This document shows, in pieces, positions 1-8,879 of a DNA stretch of 64,000 nucleotides. Position 1 is the stretch's first letter. Each line of letters begins with the position of its first letter. The stretch is from CAVQBP01 sp963782475 (lineage in GTDB: Bacteria > Bacteroidota > Ignavibacteria > Ignavibacteriales > Ignavibacteriaceae). Both the position numbers and the translations under genes were made by a program. The notes under the pieces were generated by a model, which worked only from the letters and a program-made list of their open reading frames with translations, had not been told where the DNA came from and searched no databases. Location: positions 1,116,001 through 1,180,000 of the forward strand of contig CAWAJW010000012.1 of NCBI GenBank assembly GCA_963782475.1, read 5' to 3'.

Positions 1-1
1 T

Positions 2-1114
2 TTCAGTGAAACATTTTTTAAGGGAACGAAATTTACGGAAATTGATTTTACACTGCTAAAAACAAAGTTACCAGATGATCTTTCAAATTGCGAATTTATT
101 AAATGCAATTTTAAAGGAATAAATCTTTCTAACCGCAATTTAAGTAATTCGGATTTTAACCATACAAATCTGGAAGCAACTTCATTTGAAAATTCTAACT
201 TGAGAGGTGCTGAATTTAAAAGCTGTTTTTTAAAAAATGTAAACTTCAGCGGAATTGATCTTAGTGAGGCTGACTTTACTGAAGCTCAATTGGAAGGTGC
301 TAAGTTTATTAATTGTAATCTTACAGATACTGATTTTTCCATCGCAAATTTAAAGCATAGTGATTTTAGTAAAGCCGTTCTTAAAGACACTATACTATCA
401 AATGCAGATATTACAGGATCAAATTTTTCGGAAGCATTAATAGATTTCGGTCAATTGGATGGCTGTAAAATAGATGGAATTAATTTGAAAAATGCCAGGA
501 TAAATAATACGGACTTCCAGGGAGTTGATATGACTAAGGCTCACATCGAAAATACTAATTTCACATTATGCAATATGAAAAAGGTGAATCTTTCCGTAAT
601 GAATTTATCGGGTTGTGATTTGACAGATTCTGATTTAAGCGATGCTAATCTTGAAAAAATAAATTTGAATGATGCCAATTGTACTCAGGTAAATTTTAAA
701 AAAGCAAATCTCTCTGGAGGTTCATTAAAAAATTCAATCTGCAATACGGCTGATTTTACGGAAAGCAAGCTGGATGGAGTAGATTTTTCGGGTTCTAATA
801 TGAAATGTTCGCGTTTTACAGGCGCATCTCTTAAAAAATCAAATTTCAATAATACTAAATCGGATAGAGCAGAATTTAATAATGCCGATTGCGAAAAAGC
901 AACTTTTCGTAAGGCTAGTATATGCTTTTCGGATTTTTCTCATGCAAAATTAATTAATGCCGATTTTGCAGAGGCTGATTTAACCCAGTCTATACTTCAT
1001 AGAGTAATTGATAACGGCACAAATTGGAATGGATCAAACAGGAAACGTGTTGATTATACAGATAAAGATCTTGCAGAAGCAGAAGATTTTAAAACACCAA
1101 AGCCAAGAGAATAA
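2..1114 (+). CDS. Pentapeptide-repeat protein, 5' end outside window
   Basis: The frame is open from base 2 without a stop, so the gene begins upstream; the TTG at 200 is an internal codon, not a credible start. The roughly 370 visible residues are almost entirely A(D/N)LXX-type pentapeptide repeats (for example SDLSDANLEK and GADF-like units), which fold into a right-handed beta-helix, and end in a short charged tail. There is no signal peptide in the visible part. In type VI secretion loci such repeats often form the C-terminal part of DUF2169 adaptor proteins placed directly before DUF3540 and DUF4150 genes, which is the order here. A DUF2169 domain upstream of the window is therefore a reasonable inference but cannot be seen. 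The repeat assignment is sure; the role is inferred from neighbours. Confidence 0.88.
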   Translation, partial: FSETFFKGTKFTEIDFTLLKTKLPDDLSNCEFIKCNFKGINLSNRNLSNSDFNHTNLEATSFENSNLRGAEFKSCFLKNVNFSGIDLSEADFTEAQLEGAKFINCNLTDTDFSIANLKHSDFSKAVLKDTILSNADITGSNFSEALIDFGQLDGCKIDGINLKNARINNTDFQGVDMTKAHIENTNFTLCNMKKVNLSVMNLSGCDLTDSDLSDANLEKINLNDANCTQVNFKKANLSGGSLKNSICNTADFTESKLDGVDFSGSNMKCSRFTGASLKKSNFNNTKSDRAEFNNADCEKATFRKASICFSDFSHAKLINADFAEADLTQSILHRVIDNGTNWNGSNRKRVDYTDKDLAEAEDFKTPKPRE

Positions 1115-1126
1115 ATCATTATCAGG

Positions 1127-1188
1127 AGTTACACAACTTTCCTTCAAAGTCACTTCCTAAGACCTTGAAGGATGCTTTTTTTGTAACT
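1127..1188 (+). terminator. Rho-independent terminator after pentapeptide gene
   Basis: A stem of 9-10 bp (TCCTTCAAAG at 1140-1149 with CTTGAAGGA at 1164-1172) is followed by T7 at 1176-1182. An outer pairing AGTTACA (1127-1133) with TGTAACT (1182-1188) encloses it. It lies 13-75 bases after the stop codon and would separate the pentapeptide gene from the DUF3540 gene, or attenuate read-through. Confidence 0.75.
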
Positions 1189-1225
1189 TCAATCATTAAA
1201 CATAATAATTGAAAGAAAGTTAAAA

Positions 1226-2126
1226 ATGTATAACATTTATGAAGAAACACCGGCATTGCAATTATCTAAATATTTTGGACCTGCAAAAGTTTTATCATTT
1301 GATAAAAACTATAAAACAGCAGTTATAGAGATTCAAACTGAAGAAGGAGAATTTAAAACATTAGGTAAATCTGCTATCGCAAACATGCTCTATCCTTTTT
1401 AAAGATGATATAGTGCTTGCCGCCGGTAATGACATTAACAATTTATATATTATTGGGATATTAAGTCATTCGAATATTAATAGTGCAGTAGTTGACAAAT
1501 TAGTTTCGAACAATGGAGCATACTCTATTGTGAATCAGGATGACAATGAAGAGAAAATCCAAGTCTTTGACAAGAATAGTGATCTTATTTTTGAGTATGA
1601 TCCCTATGCTGGAAAAAGCCGGGTTAATATTAAATCGGGAGATTTGGAATTTATTACTCATGATGGAGATATTAATTTTATTTCCGGGAAGGGAATCAAT
1701 TTTAAAAGCAAGCATTCAATTATAATTGAAAGCTTTACAAATATCCAGGCATCTGTAATGAATACAATAAATAAAGTTGTTTCTTCTTTATCTTTTAATC
1801 AGCAGAAAATAAAAATGAGAAGTCCTGAATTAGATATAACTGTACAACGGACCGATCTTAAAACCGTGGAGATGAAATATATCGGAAATAAATTTTCTGC
1901 TGTTGTTAAATATGGAAGGTTAACTGCCGGGAAACTTGAAACTTTATCGAATGATATTATTTGTAAGGCAAAAAATGTTTACAATACCATTGATGAACTT
2001 GTTCAGTTAAAAGCCGGCAGGGTAAGAACTCTGATAAAAAATAATCTGCACATTAAAGCAAAGAACTCATATTTAAAATCCGAAGAAGATTTTAAAATCA
2101 ATGGGGAGAAAATTCATCTTGGATGA
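1226..2126 (+). CDS. DUF3540 domain protein (contractile-injection accessory), frameshifted
   Basis: Reading starts at ATG 1226 (MYNIYEETPAL) and runs to a stop at 1400-1402. The downstream frame continues without loss to 2126. Removing one T from the T5 run at 1396-1400 joins NMLYPF to KDDIVLAAGND and gives 299 residues. The C-terminal part carries the DUF3540 hallmarks QLKAGRVRTL, then EDFKINGEKIHLG at the very end. DUF3540 proteins are soluble, beta-rich proteins coded between DUF2169 and DUF4150/PAAR genes in type VI secretion loci; their biochemical role is not established, but they are thought to help assemble the spike and effector. The family call is from recognised sequence motifs, not a search. 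The frameshift is most likely a sequencing indel, since the rest of the frame is intact. Confidence 0.8.
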
Positions 2127-2237
2127 TTATAAAATTATAGTATTGCGAAAAACATTCATATTATTCAATCATCCCCAATTTTTTTATATACAAATAATGA
2201 TATCTTTTAAAAATAAATAATAGAGTAGAGCGTTTTT

Positions 2238-2656
2238 ATGCCCGCAATATTTCCAGCATCAACAAAAGGCGGCGGGACAATGTTTTGGAATGCCTGATGT
2301 TTGTTTAACTCCCGCACCTCCTGCTCCGCCTGTTCCTATTCCTTATCCGAATACCGGAATGGTAAACCAGGCAAGTAAAACATCTGCAAAAGTAAAATTT
2401 GCCGGAAAGGAAGTTGCTACTGTCGATTCTGAAATACCACGTTCATCGGGTGATGAAGCAGGGTTAAATAAAGGTATTATGTCCGGAATGAATATGAGTA
2501 AAGTTGCTCTATAAAAAAGGAAGTTCAAAAGTTAAAATTGAAGGAAAAGATTGTGTACATCTCACCTCGATGACAGGACATAACGGCAGTAATGCTAATA
2601 TGCCTGCTGGCGCCCAAATAGCTCCCAGTCAAACCAAAGTGATTGTTTCTCCTTAA
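2238..2656 (+). CDS. DUF4150 PAAR-like spike-tip protein, frameshifted twice
   Basis: Correcting two single-base insertions, in the T4 run at 2283-2286 and near 2509, gives one 138-residue protein that ends at 2656. It begins MPAIFPASTKGGGTMFGM and continues PDVCLTPAPPAPPVPIPYPN, the diagnostic start of DUF4150 (PAAR-like) proteins. It then has the repeated K-(V/I)-x-G-K-x-(V/C) beta-hairpins, LTSMTGHN, and the typical end PSQTKVIVSP. PAAR-like proteins sharpen the VgrG tip of type VI or related contractile machines and carry effectors. Here no toxin domain follows, so this is a short tip protein. It lies 111 bases after the DUF3540 gene. Each of the three reading segments matches the family in order, so an active gene with assembly errors is more likely than a decayed one. 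Confidence 0.82.
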
Positions 2657-2887
2657 CTCACCTTAATCGACATATTTTTTTGTAATTGTTGATGTTGTGT
2701 AAGATTAAAAACCTATCATTTATTCAAATTTTTATTTTTAATTTCCCTTATTGGAATTCAACCGAAGGATGGGTGTTAGTCCGGCTGAAAATCCTGAAAA
2801 TGAAAAATTTGGAATATACATATAAATGAGACCGATAAAAAAATATTAAAATAATTATTATGTAATTAAAAGTAATAGAGGACTAAA

Positions 2888-4162
2888 ATGAAAGCAATAA
2901 TAATATTATTAACAGTAATTTTTGTCTTTTCAATTTCATTCTGTTCATTTGCTCAATTTGATATCCTGAAACAAGTTGAAAAGAAGATCGAGAAAAAAGC
3001 CGAGGATGAAACAGACACTGCTGTTGATAAAACCGTTGATGCTGTTAAAAACGGCGGGAAAAAAGATGAAAAAGGAAATACCGCTGATAATAAAACCGGA
3101 ACTGCAGCTGATAATAAAACCGGAAATTCGGATGTTGCTGCTAATAATAACACAACAACAAATGATTCTCAACCTTCTAAAGAACTAGAATTGTATGCTA
3201 AATATGATTTTGTTGCAGGTGATAAAGTTATTTTTGAAGATAATCTCGCAGGGGAAGAAAGTGGTGAATTTCCCTCCAGGTGGGATTTGTTAAGCGGCAG
3301 CGCTGAAAATGCTTCACTCGGGAATGATAAGGTTATCCATTTTATCAGCAACAATTCAATCATTTTACCATTAATGGATAAAAAGGATTTCTTACCGGAT
3401 GTTTTTACAATTGAATTTGATGCTTACTTTGAAAAGGCAGCCTTAAATAGATGGGACCATTATCAAGTTCGTCTTTTTGAGGGGACTGGAGGAGCGGTGA
3501 CAATTGGAGGTAAAATTATTTATCCAATAAATATTGCTTGGGATGAAGCGAAAATGGGAGAGTTTGGAGGCAGGATTGCATCATTTACAAAGGAGCAGGA
3601 AAACTGGGAAGGTAAATGGAAGCATATTGCAATTTCATTTAATAAGAGATCTTTAAAATTATACATGGATGAAGAACGAATTCTAAATATTCCAAATCTT
3701 GGATATAAGCCGGTTACATTTTCTATCGGGACTGATTTTGATGATCAGAATATAAAAATGAGTTCGATAAAAAATATTAGAGTAAATGAAGGGGGGAAAA
3801 AATTGTATGATAGAGTCTTGGCTGACGGTAAATTTGTTACAACGGGGATTCTATTCGAAGTTAATAAAGCCAATATAACCGCACAATCAATGGGAACGAT
3901 AAATGAAATTGTAAATTTGATGAAGGATCATCAGGATTTGAAATTCAGTATTGAAGGTCATACTGACAGTGATGGTGATAAAGCTTCTAATCAAAAATTG
4001 TCGGAGGAACGGGCGCAGTCAGTAAAAAATCTACTCGTTGAATCAGGCATCGATGCATCAAGATTGGAGACCAAAGGATGGGGCGACAGCAAACCGGTTG
4101 ATAGTAACTCAACCCCAGAAGGAAAAGCAAATAACCGCCGTGTTGAATTTATAAAGATTTAA
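2888..4162 (+). CDS. Exported protein: low-complexity linker, beta-sandwich, OmpA C-terminal domain
   Basis: A 424-residue protein. Residues 1-22 form a signal peptide (cleavage after SFAQ). Residues 25-98 are a charged, repetitive linker rich in K, D, N and T, with DNKTG units. Residues about 105-300 resemble a LamG/concanavalin-like beta-sandwich (DVFTIEFDAYF, KHIAISFN, LKLYMDEERI). Residues about 318-424 are an OmpA-like peptidoglycan-binding domain with EGHTDSDGD and NNRRVEFIKI. It should sit in the outer membrane or periplasm, holding a surface module to peptidoglycan. It precedes the FHA gene by 84 bases. In type VI systems an OmpA-like domain often anchors the machine to the cell wall, so the context is suggestive, but this protein is not a TssL. 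Confidence 0.8.
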   Translation: MKAIIILLTVIFVFSISFCSFAQFDILKQVEKKIEKKAEDETDTAVDKTVDAVKNGGKKDEKGNTADNKTGTAADNKTGNSDVAANNNTTTNDSQPSKELELYAKYDFVAGDKVIFEDNLAGEESGEFPSRWDLLSGSAENASLGNDKVIHFISNNSIILPLMDKKDFLPDVFTIEFDAYFEKAALNRWDHYQVRLFEGTGGAVTIGGKIIYPINIAWDEAKMGEFGGRIASFTKEQENWEGKWKHIAISFNKRSLKLYMDEERILNIPNLGYKPVTFSIGTDFDDQNIKMSSIKNIRVNEGGKKLYDRVLADGKFVTTGILFEVNKANITAQSMGTINEIVNLMKDHQDLKFSIEGHTDSDGDKASNQKLSEERAQSVKNLLVESGIDASRLETKGWGDSKPVDSNSTPEGKANNRRVEFIKI

Positions 4163-4246
4163 TTAAAAGAGATAGCTGAATTTAAGGTTTTATAATATAG
4201 GTAGCTTTTATCATCAGCCTTAATATAATTATATTGATGTTTCTTA

Positions 4247-5731
4247 ATGAATGATACAAAAATATCGGATGTATATAACCGGGATGCAAAAGTATTAAGA
4301 GTTAAAATAGTAAAGGGGAATACATCAAAAAAAGAATACTATTTTGACAATTCATTTACAATCGGCAGATCAGAGGAGTGTTCAATTCAAATTAATGAAG
4401 GGATTGTCAGCCGGCTGCATATCGAAGTATGCCTTGAAAATAATAAATGGAGCATTATCGATAAACAAAGCAGCAATGGTACATTTTTTAACGGTGATAA
4501 GATCGGCAAAATTGAAATAAAAAATTCTACTACAATTGAACTTGGAAGCAATGGTCCAATAATCCTCTTTACTTTTGAGAATCAGAAGTCCCTGGCATCT
4601 CACAGCAAGGGTTCGGACGGCGGAACAATTACCAGCTACATTCAGCATTACTTCGATGAATCGAAAAGTGAACATGAGATGGGCGAACATACCCGTATGA
4701 TGAGAGAGGCTTTCAAAATTGTTAAGAAAAAACAGACATTAAAGTATAAAAAAGTAATTATTGTTATCGGGTTAATCGCTGTAATTGCGGCGGCATATTC
4801 TATTTACCAGCACATAAAAGAAAGCAAGCAAAAGCTTCTGGCAGAAAATATTTTTTATGATATGAAATCTTTGGAACTTGAAATATCGACTTTAAAAGAT
4901 AAGATTGCCAACAGCAGCGATATGGCAACCCGGGACGCCTTACAAAAATTTGATGAGAGACATAAACAGCTTGAAAATAATTATGACAAACTGGTTGATG
5001 AGCTCGGCATATATAATATGAATGAAGAAGATAAATTAATTATTCAAACAGCCAGGGTTTTTGGTGAGTGCGAACTGGATGTTCCAAAGGATTTCATAGA
5101 TGAAGTGAAAAACTATATTACTAAATGGCAGTCGAGCGACCGGCTCGTTAATGCAATTCAAAGAGCCGATCAAAATGGATATCCGCAGGTAGTTGTAGAC
5201 GATTTTGTCAAGCAGCGAATGGCGCCTCAATTTTTTTATCTTGCTTTACAGGAAAGTGATTTCAGGGATCAAACAGTGGGACCTGAAACAAGATATGGAA
5301 TTGCAAAAGGCATCTGGCAGTTCATACCTCAAACTGCTGTTAAATATGGATTATCTACGGGTCCATTGGTAAGTGTCAGAGCTTTTGATCCCCGTGATGA
5401 TAGATATAATTTTTTAAAAGCTACAGCAGCTGCAGCAAAATATGTTAGCGATATTTATAATACTGATGCACAAGCATCCGGACTCCTGGTTATAGCTTCC
5501 TATAATTGGGGAGAATACAATATAATTGATTTAATCAGGAAAATGCCTGAAAATCCCCGCGATAGAAATTTTTGGAATCTTCTCGAAAAGTTTAAGAATA
5601 GAATTCCCAAAGAGACTTATAACTATGTCTTCTATATTTTTTCCGCTGCCGTAATCGGCGAAAATCCACAAATGTTCGGATTTAATTTTGCTAATCCTTT
5701 AAAAGCTCCGCTGCAGAATCTTAACAATTAA
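4247..5731 (+). CDS. FHA - transmembrane - lytic transglycosylase (SLT) fusion protein
   Basis: A 494-residue protein with an unusual domain order. Residues about 18-112 are an FHA phosphothreonine-binding domain with the three key motifs: GRS (40-42), SRLH (55-58) and NGT (77-79). A membrane helix spans about 169-187, followed by a coiled-coil linker (about 195-255). Residues about 315-480 are an SLT lytic transglycosylase domain: catalytic Glu 336 in LQESDF, GIWQFIPQTA (355-364) and SYNWGEYN (418-425). With one membrane helix, FHA lies in the cytoplasm and SLT in the periplasm. The family facts predict binding of a phosphorylated partner inside and cutting of glycan strands outside. The gene is followed 36 bases later by a PP2C phosphatase and then by a kinase, which supports a phospho-switch. 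Confidence 0.88.
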   Translation: MNDTKISDVYNRDAKVLRVKIVKGNTSKKEYYFDNSFTIGRSEECSIQINEGIVSRLHIEVCLENNKWSIIDKQSSNGTFFNGDKIGKIEIKNSTTIELGSNGPIILFTFENQKSLASHSKGSDGGTITSYIQHYFDESKSEHEMGEHTRMMREAFKIVKKKQTLKYKKVIIVIGLIAVIAAAYSIYQHIKESKQKLLAENIFYDMKSLELEISTLKDKIANSSDMATRDALQKFDERHKQLENNYDKLVDELGIYNMNEEDKLIIQTARVFGECELDVPKDFIDEVKNYITKWQSSDRLVNAIQRADQNGYPQVVVDDFVKQRMAPQFFYLALQESDFRDQTVGPETRYGIAKGIWQFIPQTAVKYGLSTGPLVSVRAFDPRDDRYNFLKATAAAAKYVSDIYNTDAQASGLLVIASYNWGEYNIIDLIRKMPENPRDRNFWNLLEKFKNRIPKETYNYVFYIFSAAVIGENPQMFGFNFANPLKAPLQNLNN

Positions 5732-5767
5732 TAAGACTTTGTTAAAGTAATTTTAAGCCTGAAATAT

Positions 5768-7042
5768 ATGTCTGAAAAAGAAAAGCTTACATTTTCATAC
5801 TTCGGCAGTTCAAATATTGGTTTGATCAGGTCAGAAAATCAGGACAGCTTTGGAAAATTCCCTCCAGATGATTTTAATCTATATTCAGAAAAAGGCCAAT
5901 TATTTATTGTTGCAGATGGAATGGGCGGACATGCCGGCGGTAAAGAAGCAAGCAGAATCGCTGTTGATACAATTAATGATGTTTATTTTTCCAGCCCATC
6001 AGATTCATTATCAGCATTAAAAGAAGCTATAGAAAAAGCCAACAGCAATATTTATAATAAATCTGAAAACTCTAATCAATTAAAGGGAATGGGAACGACC
6101 TGTACCGTGTTGGTGTTAAATGAAGATAAAGGTCTGGTTGGGCATATAGGCGATTCAAGAATTTACATTATTGAAAATAATTCATCACCTGTAATTGAAC
6201 AGTTGACTGAAGATCATACTAAAGTTCACGAAATGGTTAAAGAAGGAATATTGACGGAGAAAGAAGCAAAAATATATCCTGCAAAATCAGTTTTGTCTCG
6301 TGCTCTGGGAGTTGGACAAAAAGCAAATGCAGATTTTAAAACTATCACTATTAAAAAAGGACAAAGTTACGTTATGTGTTCCGATGGCCTTGCAGAAGTA
6401 ACAAAGAATGAAATAGCACAGATTGTTTCTGCAAATTCTCCGGAAGATGCCTGCGGAAAGCTGATTAACCTTTCAAATGAAAGGGGCGGAAAAGATAATG
6501 TAACAGTTTTGGTAATAAAAATAGGTTCTAATAAAATTTCTCATTTAAATGATTCTTCATTAATCACTAAGAAGAAAAAAAATTATTTATTGCCTCTCCT
6601 GATTTTAATATTTTTTTTAATTCTTATAGCTATTGGGATTAACTACAAAAGAAATATAATAAGATTGTTTAATCCGGATAATAGCAAAAGCATTCCAGCC
6701 GAAGTCAGTGAATCACAGAACATTAATAAGAACAACAATGATAAGAAAACGGATACATTTAGTGCTTTGCAGTTAAAAGCTGATAATTTATTTAAAAAAG
6801 GGAAGTTTGAAGATGCATTAATCATTTACAAAAAAATTTTGCAGAGTGAACCAATGCATTTAGGTGCTCTCCAGGGAATAAATAATATTGCCGGGGAATT
6901 TTTAAATACAGCTGAAAAATATAAAAATGAAAATAAGCTGGATAATGCAATTAAGTATTATAGAAAAGCCCTGGAAATTCAGCCTGGAAATAAGAGAATA
7001 GAAAAATTAATAACTGATTGTGAAGCAAGGCTTAAACGATAA
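5768..7042 (+). CDS. PP2C-type Ser/Thr phosphatase with TM helix and TPR tail
   Basis: A 424-residue protein. Residues about 8-252 are a PPM/PP2C phosphatase with all metal-site motifs: RSENQD (21-26), DGMGGH (50-55), GDSR (128-131), SDGL (205-208) and GGKDN (240-244). A membrane helix lies at about 273-292, then a charged spacer and two or three TPR units (about 330-420). The catalytic part is cytoplasmic and the TPR part would be periplasmic. PP2C enzymes with bacterial FHA and kinase partners reverse Thr phosphorylation; PppA does this in type VI secretion. The membrane-TPR tail is not part of PppA and may link the enzyme to a periplasmic partner. It sits between the FHA-SLT gene and the kinase. 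Confidence 0.9.
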   Translation: MSEKEKLTFSYFGSSNIGLIRSENQDSFGKFPPDDFNLYSEKGQLFIVADGMGGHAGGKEASRIAVDTINDVYFSSPSDSLSALKEAIEKANSNIYNKSENSNQLKGMGTTCTVLVLNEDKGLVGHIGDSRIYIIENNSSPVIEQLTEDHTKVHEMVKEGILTEKEAKIYPAKSVLSRALGVGQKANADFKTITIKKGQSYVMCSDGLAEVTKNEIAQIVSANSPEDACGKLINLSNERGGKDNVTVLVIKIGSNKISHLNDSSLITKKKKNYLLPLLILIFFLILIAIGINYKRNIIRLFNPDNSKSIPAEVSESQNINKNNNDKKTDTFSALQLKADNLFKKGKFEDALIIYKKILQSEPMHLGALQGINNIAGEFLNTAEKYKNENKLDNAIKYYRKALEIQPGNKRIEKLITDCEARLKR

Positions 7043-7116
7043 GTTCAGTTAAAGAATATTTAAGATATCTTTTAAAGTAGTTTCATTTCTGAAAAACTTT
7101 AGTGTATTGAACGAAA

Positions 7117-8828
7117 ATGGATACAATGATCGGCCAGATAATAGACAATTACAAGATTCTTGAAGTAATTGGCAGAGGCGGAATGGGAGTTGTCTATAAA
7201 GCAACTGATTTAAATCTGCAGAAAACTGTTGCCTTAAAGATGATTGATCCATTCTATGCAAGAAATGAAAGCTTCCTGAAACGTTTTCGGACGGAGGCTA
7301 TAGCTTTAGCCAAATTAGAAAATAAAAATATTGTCGGTGTTTATGCTTTAAGGGAAACGGACAACGGGATTTTCATGGTTATGGAATATGTTATGGCAAA
7401 AACTGTTTCTGACTGGTTAAAAGAAAAAGGTCCGTTTTCAATTAATGATACCGTTAAAATTATTAGGCAGCTGCTGAATGCAATAGGTCACGCTCATAAA
7501 GTGGGGGTAATACATCGTGACATAAAGCCGAATAACATTTTATTATGTGAAGATGGAACTGTTAAGGTGATGGATTTCGGTTTGGCAAAGCTAATTCAAG
7601 AACACGGTGAACAAAGTACTCTTACACAGACAGCCGGGACTTTATATTATATGTCGCCGGAACAAATTAAAGGGGCAAAAATTGATAATAGAACCGACAT
7701 TTATTCTATCGGGATGACAATTTATGAAATGTTGACCGGGAGAACTCCTTTTGAAAAAGACGCCGGTGAATATAATATTCAAAAACAAATTATAGAGGGG
7801 AAAATCGAATCGCCGGAAAAATATAATCCCGGTATCCCAAAGTACTTTGTGAAATTTATTATGAAAGCATTGGAGAAGAACCCGGATAAACGATTCCAGG
7901 ATGTTACATCAATGCTTTCCGAGCTATATCAATTTGATACTACGGAAACATCTAGTAATGATAAAACCCGGATAATATCAAATCATGAAAGTAGTTCAAA
8001 TAACTTTTGGAAGAAAAAAAGAAAATCATTGTAGGATCTTCAGCTTTATTACTAATCTTGATCTTTTCAGCATACATCATAATGCTCAAGCCTTTTAATA
8101 ATAAAGTGAGCAAAATTGTTAATGATAAAGATTCCGTAATTAATCAAACCAGGGATGTAATTAAATTCGCTAAGATTTCAATTGATTCGAATCCGCTGGG
8201 AGCTAAAGTAATAATTGATAATCAGCTGGTTGGGAAAACCCCTTTTTTTAAGGATTCTTTAAGAATTAAAAATTATTCTATTGCGTTAAAAATGGATGGC
8301 TACAAGGATTGGATTGAATCAGATTTCAGGATGATGACAGGAGATAACAATATAACTGCAAATCTAACCCCCGTCATTCTTAAGGCTAACTCTGCACTGA
8401 TTTTAAATGCAATTCCAAAAGCTACTATTTATGTTGATAATAACAAGATTGCATCTAATACAAATGAAACAATTAGAAATTATGTTTCTCCCGGTAAGCA
8501 TAAGGTAAAATTTATAAATTCTGAATTCGGCTCTAAAGACATTGTGTTGAATGTAGGTAATAATCAGAGTAAAACTATAACATGTTACTTCCGTCAGCAA
8601 ATCAATATTCAATCTCTTAATATTAATGGGGATGCTTTCTGGGGAACTATTTATATAAATGGAATTAATACAGGTAAGACTACTCCAGGCGATACACTTC
8701 TTGGGCAGGGCAAATATAAAATAACTGTAAAAAAAACAGGTTATAAAACTGTTGAAAATGATGCAGTCATAAATATTGTTCCGAGTTTTGAATTGAAAAC
8801 TCATTCTTTAGTATTTCATTTAAAATAA
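7117..8828 (+). CDS. Ser/Thr protein kinase with TM helix and PEGA repeats (split by frameshift)
   Basis: The first frame (7117-8034) encodes a Hanks-type kinase: GRGGMG loop (19-24), VALK (Lys 41), HRDIKPNN (133-140), DFGLAK (153-158), and GTLYYMSPEQ in the activation segment. It stops just after a Lys-rich juxtamembrane stretch. The overlapping next frame (from 8007) begins with the same Lys-rich stretch, then a membrane helix (VGSSALLLILIFSAYIIML) and three PEGA-type beta repeats. One missing A in the A7 run at 8014-8020 explains the split; adding it gives one 570-residue kinase-TM-PEGA protein, a common bacterial layout. Two separate genes are possible but the second would start at TTG within the first. 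The kinase should phosphorylate Thr residues bound by the FHA protein. Confidence 0.85.
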
Positions 8829-8868
8829 ATACAGAATAAATCCATATTGCAGTTCTGCTGATTTTTAA

Positions 8869-8874
8869 AGGAGG
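8869..8874 (+). promoter_or_regulatory. Strong Shine-Dalgarno AGGAGG
   Basis: A full AGGAGG lies five bases before ATG 8880. Most genes in this window lack such a site, so it fixes this start and suggests high translation of the CsgG-like gene. Confidence 0.75.
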
Positions 8875-8879
8875 ATAAA

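Noticed and set aside
1540..1725. Alternative frames over the DUF3540 gene
   Set aside because: They are shadows of the real frame with no family match.
2700..2887. Possible decayed gene or riboswitch before the OmpA-domain gene
   Set aside because: A GC-richer patch near 2760-2810 has no conserved fold or open frame that I can support.
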